A DNA stretch of 36,385 nucleotides from Nemertoderma westbladi. Its lineage: Eukaryota; Xenacoelomorpha; Nemertodermatida; Nemertodermatidae. The stretch is taken from NCBI GenBank assembly GCA_032718475.1, contig JAUCBJ010004947.1, positions 1 to 36,385 of the forward strand. Direction: 5' to 3'. Within the stretch, counting starts at the first letter, position 1. The number at the start of each line of letters is the position of its first letter. The translations under genes and the position numbers were made by a program. The notes under the pieces are model-generated. The model was given only the letters and a program-made list of their open reading frames with translations, was not told the DNA's origin and made no database searches. Shown here in pieces: positions 30,122 through 36,385 of the stretch.

Positions 30122-31232
30122 CTACTGCAAGGTAACACTGCAAGGTGACGACACTGCAAGGTGACACTGCAAGGTGACACTGCAAGGTGACGACACTGCA
30201 AGGTGACACTGCAAGGTGACGACACTGCAAGGTGACACTGCAAGGTGACGACACTGCAAGGTGACACTGCAAGGTGACACTGCAAGGTGACGACACTGCA
30301 AGGTGACACTGCAAGGTGACACTGCAAGGTGACGACTCTGCAAGGTGACACTGCAAGGTGACGACACTGCAAGGTGACACTGCAAGGTGACACTGCAAGG
30401 TGACGACACTGCAAGGTGACACTGCAAGGTGACACTGCAAGGTGACGACACTGCAAGGTGACACTGCAAGGTGACGACACTGCAAGGTGACGACACTGCA
30501 AGGTGACACTGCAAGGTGACGACACTGCAAGGTGACACTGCAAGGTGACACTGCAAGGTGACGACACTGCAAGGTGACACTGCAAGGTGACACTGCAAGG
30601 TGACGACACTGCAAGGTGACGACACTGCAAGGTGACACTGCAAGGTGACACTGCAAGGTGACACTGCAAGGTGACGACACTGCAAGGTGACACTGCAAGG
30701 TGACACTGCAAGGTGACGACACTGCAAGGTGACGACACTGCAAGGTGACGACACTGCAAGGTGACGACACTGCAAGGTGACACTGCAAGGTGACACTGCA
30801 AGGTGACACTGCAAGGTGACACTGCAAGGTGACACTGCAAGGTGACACTGCAAGGTGACGACACTGCAAGGTGACACTGCAAGGTGACACTGCAAGGTGA
30901 TGACACTGTAAGGTGACACTGCAAGGTGACACATTGTCCCACGCAAGGTGACACATTGTCCCACGCAAGGTGACACATTGTCCCACGCAAGGTGACATAT
31001 TGTCCCACGCAAGGTGACACATTGTCCCACGCAAGGTGACACTGCAAGGTGACAAATTGTCCCACGCAAGGTGACACATTGTCCCACGCAAGGTGACACA
31101 TTGTCCCACGCAAGGTGACATATTGTCCCACGCAAGGTGACATATTGTCCCACGCAAGGTGACACATTGTCCCACGCAAGGTGATACTGCCAGGTGACAC
31201 ATTATCCCACGCAATGTCTGCAAGGTGACACA
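30122..31232. repeat. compound 12/15-bp then 22-bp minisatellite
   Basis: The first 800 bp mix 12-bp units (ACTGCAAGGTGAC) with 15-bp units carrying an extra GAC. From about 30930 the unit becomes 22 bp, CACATTGTCCCACGCAAGGTGA, with occasional short units interspersed. Both share the core GCAAGGTGACAC, so the longer unit is an expanded form of the shorter one. The 12/15-bp steps keep several minus-strand frames open (up to 398 codons), taken as artefact. Confidence 0.93.
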
Positions 31233-31282
31233 TTGGCGCGGTAGCGCCGTTACTATCCATTATTGTCTAGGATTACGCAATG

Positions 31283-31520
31283 AGCTCAGCTAAAACTGGA
31301 AATCTGAACTATCCATCCAGGCACTGGACCTGGACACTGGCGAAATCACTTGAACACCGAATTGATGGTTGTTACACAAGACTACTAAGGGCAGCCCTAA
31401 ACATTACAACGCAACGCCGAGGTTTACTTTACTGTATGGTACTATACCAACAACAACTGTATCAACCACCCTCCTTGAACGCAGATTAAGATTCAATGGG
31501 CAGTGCTGAACAAATAAATC
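31283..31520 (+). mobile_element. degenerate LINE reverse-transcriptase fragment
   Basis: The plus strand encodes TWTLAKSLEHRIDGCYTRLL and RAALN, a disrupted middle, then LERRLRFNGQC and a stop. This is the post-RT region (W-T-L-K-LE-R-LDGCYTRMLR and RRLRF.GHC) of endonuclease/reverse-transcriptase LINEs. It is clearly diverged from the copy at 1-1640, so it belongs to another family. Ends are approximate. Confidence 0.7.
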
Positions 31521-31959
31521 ATAACTACATGAACCGTCAACTACATGAATGACAAGCATCAAAAACAATCAACCTTATGTGCAGTTATCATGTTGGCATT
31601 CCCAAAATAATTAACAACACTATATAAACGAACTAATCTAATTATATTAAATTAGGTAGGTCTACTAACATGAATTTGATAAATGTTATAATATTAATTA
31701 ATATTAACCCGGGAACGCGGGAACATACACTAGATGAATATGTTATGGAGTAATAAACGTTGTGACTATCATAATGAGAAATATATTGTACAGGACAAGG
31801 CCTGAGGAGTGAGCAGATGTGTGTAAGTAAAAAGTAACCCAATCAAGCAACCAATAATTCTTCATCAGCCACCATGCCTATACTATTGTGTGTTAGCTCC
31901 TGGTAGCATTAGTGTGTATTATAGCAGAATAAGAGTTGGTCTTATAAATACAGTACTAT
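31521..31959. other. no feature seen
   Basis: AT-rich unique sequence. Confidence 0.4.
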
Positions 31960-34900
31960 ATCTTACATACATTCATAGGAGTGTATCTTACATGTATAGG
32001 AGTGGATCTTATATGTATAGGAGTGGATCTTATATGTATAGGAGTGTATCTTATATGTATAGGAGTGTATCTTATATGTATAGGAGTGGATCTTATATGT
32101 ATAGGAGTGGATCTTATATGTATAGGAGTGGATCTTATATCTATAGGAGTGGATCTTATATGTATAGGAGTGTATCTTATATCTATAGGAGTGTATCTTA
32201 TATCTATAGGAGTGTATATTATATGTACAGGTGTGGATCTTATATGTATAGGAGTGGATCTTATATGTATAGGAGTGGATCTTATATGTATAGGAGTGGA
32301 TCTTACATGCATGCATAGGAGTGGATCTTATATGTATAGGAGTGGATCTTATATGTATAGGAGTGGATCTTATATGTATAGGAGTGGATCTTATATGTAT
32401 AGGAGTGGATCTTATATGTATAGGAGTGGATCTTACATGCATGCATAGGAGTGGATCTTATATGTATAGGAGTGGATCTTATATGTATAGGAGTGGATCT
32501 TATATGTATAGGAGTGGATCTTATATGTATAGGAGTGGATCTTACATGCATGCATAGGAGTGGATCTTATATGTATAGGAGTGGATCTTATATGTATAGG
32601 AGTGGATCTTATATGTATAGGAGTGGATCTTATATGTATAGGAGTGGATCTTACATGCATGCATAGGAGTGTATCTTATATGTATAGGAGTGTATCTTAT
32701 ATCTATAGGAGTGTATCTTATATCTATAGGGTATCTTATATGTACAGGTGTGGATCTTATATGTATAGGAGTGGATCTTATATGTATAGGAGTGGATCTT
32801 ATATGTATAGGAGTGGATCTTACATGCATGCATAGGAGTGGATCTTATATGTATAGGAGTGGATCTTATATGTATAGGAGTGTATCTTATATGTATAGGA
32901 GTGGATCTTATATGTATAGGAGTGGATCTTACATGCATGCATAGGAGTGGATCTTATATGTATAGGAGTGGATCTTATATGTATAGGAGTGGATCTTATA
33001 TGTATAGGAGTGGATCTTACATGCATGCATAGGAGTGTATCTTATATGTATAGGATTGGATCTTATATGTATTGGAGTGGATCTTATATGCATAGGAGTG
33101 TATCTTATATGTACAGGTGTGGATCTTATATGTATAGGAGTGGATCTTATATGTATAGGAGTGGATCTTATATGTATAGGAGTGGATTTTATATGTATAG
33201 GAGTGGATCTTATATGTATAGGAGTGGATCTTATATGTATAGGAGTGTATCTTATATCTATAGGAGTGTATCTTATATGTATAGGAGTGGATCTTATATC
33301 TATAGGAGTGTATCTTATATGTATAGGAGTGGATCTTATATGTATAGGAGTGGATCTTACATGCATGCATAGGAGTGTATCTTATATGTATAGGAGTGGA
33401 TCTTATATGTATTGGAGTGGATCTTATATGCATAGGAGTGTATCTTATATGTACAGGTGTGGATCTTATATGTATAGGAGTGGATCTTATATGTATAGGA
33501 GTGGATCTTATATGTATAGGAGTGGATTTTATATGTATAGGAGTGGATCTTATATGTATAGGAGTGGATCTTATATGTATAGGAGTGGATCTTACATGCA
33601 TGCATAGGAGTGGATCTTATATGTATACGAGTGGATCTTATATGTATTGGAGTGGATCTTATATGCATAGGAGTGTATCTTATATGTACAGGAGTGGATC
33701 TTATATGTATAGGAGTGGATCTTATATGTATAGGAGTGGATCTTACATGCATGCATAGGAGTGGATCTTATATGTATAGGAGTGGATCTTATATGTATAG
33801 GAGTGGATCTTACATGCATGCATATGAGTGGATCTTATATGTATAGGAGTGGATCTTATATGTATAGGAGTGGATCTTATATGTATAGGAGTGGATCTTA
33901 CATGCATGCATAGGAGTGGATCTTATATGTATAGGAGTGGATCTTATATGTATAGGAGTGGATCTTATATGTATAGGAGTGGATCTTACATGCATGCATA
34001 GGAGTGGATCTTATATGTATAGGAGTGGATCTTATATGTATAGGAGTGGATCTTATATCTATAGGAGTGTATCTTATATGTATAGGAGTGGATCTTATAT
34101 GTATAGGAGTGGATCTTATATGTATAGGAGTGGATCTTATAAGTATATGAGTGGATCTTATATGTATAGGAGTGGATCTTACATGCATATGAGTGGATCT
34201 TATATGTATAGGAGTGGATCTTATATGTATAGGAGTGGATCTTACATATATATGAGTGGATCTTACATGCATAGAAGTAGATCTTATATGTATAGGAGTG
34301 GATATTATATGTATAGGAGTGGATCTTATATGTATAGGAGTGGGTCTTATATGTATAGGAGTGGATGTTATATGTATAGGAGTGGATCTTACATGTATAG
34401 GAGTGGATCTTACATGTATATGAGTGGATCTTACATGCATATGAGTGGATCTTATATGTATAGGAGTGGATCTTATATGTATAGGAGTGGATCTTACATA
34501 TATATGAGTGGATCTTACATGCATAGAAGTAGATCTTATATGTATAGGAGTGGACCTTATATGTACAGGAGTGGATCTTACATGCATAGGAGTATGGATC
34601 TTACATGCATAGGAATACGGATCTTACATGAAGGAGCGGATCTTACATGCATGAGTGGATCTAACATGCATATGAGTGTATCTTATATGTATATGAGTGG
34701 ATCTTACATACACATGAGTGGATCTTATATGCATAGAAGTGGATCTTACATTCATCAGAGTGGATCGTACATGCATAGAAGTGGATCTTACCTGCATGAG
34801 TGGATCTTACATGCATAGAAGTGGACCTTACATGCACACGAGTGTATCTTATGTATAGGAGTGGATCTTACATGTATAGGAGTGGATCTTACATGCACAC

Positions 34901-35434
34901 GAGTGTATCTTGTGTATAGGAGTGGATCTTACATGTATAGGAGTGGATCTTACATGCAGGAGGGATTTTATATGTATAGGAGTGGATCTTACATGCATAG
35001 AAGTGAATCTTACCTGCATAGGAGTATGGATCTTACATGAATAGGAGTGGATCTTACATACAGGAGGGATCATATATGAATAGGAGTGGATCTTGCATAC
35101 ATAAGCGCATTTTACATGCGTAGGAGTATGGATCTTACATGAATAGGAGTGGATCTTACATACAGGAGGGATCATATATGAATAGGAGTGGATCTTGCAT
35201 ACATAAGCGCATTTTACATGCATAGGAGTATGGATCTTACATGAATACGAGTGGATCTTACATGCATAGGAGTACGGATCTTACATGCAGGAGTGGATCT
35301 TACATGCATATGAGTGTATCTTACATGCATAGGAGTGTATCTTACATGCATATGAGTGTATCTTACATGCATATGAGCGTATCTTACATGCATAGGAGTG
35401 TATCTTACATGCATAGGAGTGGATCTTACGTGCA
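31960..35434. repeat. 3.5-kb 21-bp minisatellite with punctuated higher-order structure
   Basis: The base unit is AGGAGTGGATCTTATATGTAT (21 bp). Every three to fifteen units a unit with ACATGCATGCAT, 4 bp longer, punctuates the array (for example about 32308, 32438, 32547, 32656, 32825, 32934, 33022, 33363 and 33597). This gives higher-order blocks of 88, 109 and 130 bp and longer duplicated blocks: 33020-33360 is partly repeated at 33361-33595. From about 34140 the units diverge (CATATGAGTGG, CATAGAAGTGG), and from about 34600 irregular lengths dominate. Two copies of an approximately 100-bp block occur at 35020-35225. Seven-residue frames (SGSYMYR on plus) are open on both strands but shift at each punctuation, so they are not considered genes. 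Confidence 0.93.
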
Positions 35435-35700
35435 TGTCATTAGTGATATCAGCAAAGAAAGATGTCGCGAAAACGAAAGCCTCATAAGTAATAAACTTTA
35501 AAATAAAATTACATATTCGATTTATATAAAGTAGCCGTATTTAACACCATTCACCCATTCGCTTTGCACGTTCCCGTTCGTGTAAATATTCAACAGTGGA
35601 GGCAGTCGGAATAGGATTTAATCAAATATATAGTAGTAATATTAATTAGGCTCATTGTGTTATGTAAAGTTATATGTGACAAAGTAATTAAAAAACTTAC

Positions 35701-35718
35701 CGATTGGTTGAGAGACAT
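35701..35718 (-). CDS. PAPSS: candidate upstream first exon of PAPSS (coding part)
   Basis: On the minus strand ATG at 35718-35716, with G at -3, opens MSLNQS and runs straight into a consensus donor TCG/GTAAGT (35700). The phase is 0. If spliced to the internal acceptor GCAG/GAGATA of the exon at 28005-28146 it would give [17 protein letters not shown] in frame. That acceptor has a poor pyrimidine tract. Alternatively this exon joins a 5' UTR acceptor further upstream and the ATG is only a leader ORF, or it belongs to another gene. The 5' end and promoter were not located. Confidence 0.33.
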
Positions 35719-36325
35719 GGCTGGCTGCTTCGTTGGTTATTAGCTGTGAAACAGTAGCGATCTTTCAGATGATTTGTGATGATTTTCCAAGATAATTGAT
35801 GAAAATATTTATAGCAACAAATTTGTCTGCAACAAACAAAATTATAGTTTGGTTCATTGTTTTTAGTGAGTTTATGTGTGAATACTAAATATATAAACAA
35901 AAAAATACCGAATAATAATAATAACAAATATTGAAAATAAATATGGAAAGAGGCAATTATTTTTTCTCTTCAAAGTCCTAAAATAATAGTTATTATAAAT
36001 AATAAATAACAAGTAAAATAAATAGCTATTATATTAATTAGCTATTATTTTTTCAACTCTCCCAATAACCCCTATATTTGGGAAAATCGAACAGTCTGAA
36101 TGAGGAATTGGAAACTCACTGTCGACCTTACAAGAATGTAACAGCGCTGCTGAAACGATCTCATGGGTGGGGGTGTGAGAAAGTCTGTCGTACATCCACA
36201 CATAACCTAAACCAGATGTCCCCTAATTATTGATGGGCTTATCATGACATTATTTTGGTATTCCATTACCCAATATGGTGACGGTGATGTAGGGGTTTTA
36301 TCGGCATGTAGTCTGCCGCCAAAGC
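35719..36325. other. possible 5' flank, no feature assigned
   Basis: AT-rich up to about 36070, then of mixed composition. No TATA box or other promoter element can be assigned with confidence. Confidence 0.3.
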
Positions 36326-36385
36326 AAAGGTTTCAGTTTCAAACGTGTCCTCCTATAGGAAGACACGTCTGAAACTGAAACCTTT
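36326..36385. repeat. 60-bp near-perfect palindrome at the window edge
   Basis: AAAGGTTTCAGTTTC (36326-36340) pairs with 36371-36385. Inner pairing continues to the centre (36355/36356) with only two mismatches in 30 bp and no loop. It may continue beyond the window or be a small hairpin element. Confidence 0.88.

Noticed and set aside
30064-31260. 398-codon minus-strand protein
   Set aside because: Frames are open only because the units are mostly multiples of three; three overlapping frames are equally open.

Overview
This is animal nuclear DNA, AT-rich and dense in introns. About half of the window is tandem repeat by my count. The key call is a minus-strand gene for bifunctional 3'-phosphoadenosine-5'-phosphosulfate synthase (PAPSS, an APS kinase-ATP sulfurylase fusion). 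Seven exons can be placed by homology, GT/AG boundaries and codon phase. In transcription order they are 28146-28005, 24155-24041, 18642-18522, 16392-16254, 16138-16020, 6237-6012 and 2290-2052. Together they give 1101 nt (367 codons) in one continuous frame. They cover the whole APS kinase domain and the start of the ATP sulfurylase domain. The remaining sulfurylase exons lie beyond the left edge. A short upstream first exon is possible at 35718-35701. Fused PAPSS is typical of animals. Together with non-LTR retrotransposon pieces, a tRNA-like SINE and many minisatellites, it points to an invertebrate metazoan. The species cannot be named from the sequence.

Layout, left to right: a 5'-truncated LINE reverse transcriptase (1-1640); a 53-bp array fused to the PAPSS exon at 2052-2290; an intron with a 12-bp array and a 1.26-kb Mutator-like element with 9-bp target-site duplication; the exon at 6012-6237; a SINE; a 9.4-kb array of 45/46-bp units that fills almost the whole intron and runs into the exon at 16020-16138; two more kinase exons; a 68-bp array; and a nested intronless plus-strand gene (20382-23117) with Sfi1-like W-R repeats and a 7-residue coding array. 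Next come the P-loop exon, a perfect 70-bp-arm palindrome, a 50-bp array, a possible orphan exon, a 44-bp array running into the first PAPSS exon, a LINE fragment with target-site duplication, a 12/15/22-bp array, another LINE fragment, a 3.5-kb 21-bp array, the candidate first exon, and a palindrome at the right edge.

The most striking observation is that three of the seven PAPSS exons run directly at their 3' ends into minisatellites. The units of these arrays are copies of the end of that same exon plus its own 5' splice site. The result is arrays of a few to about 200 potential splice donors inside one gene. This looks like repeated tandem amplification seeded at exon-intron junctions. 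It has created or greatly enlarged introns, and in one case the unit (45 bp) keeps the protein frame.
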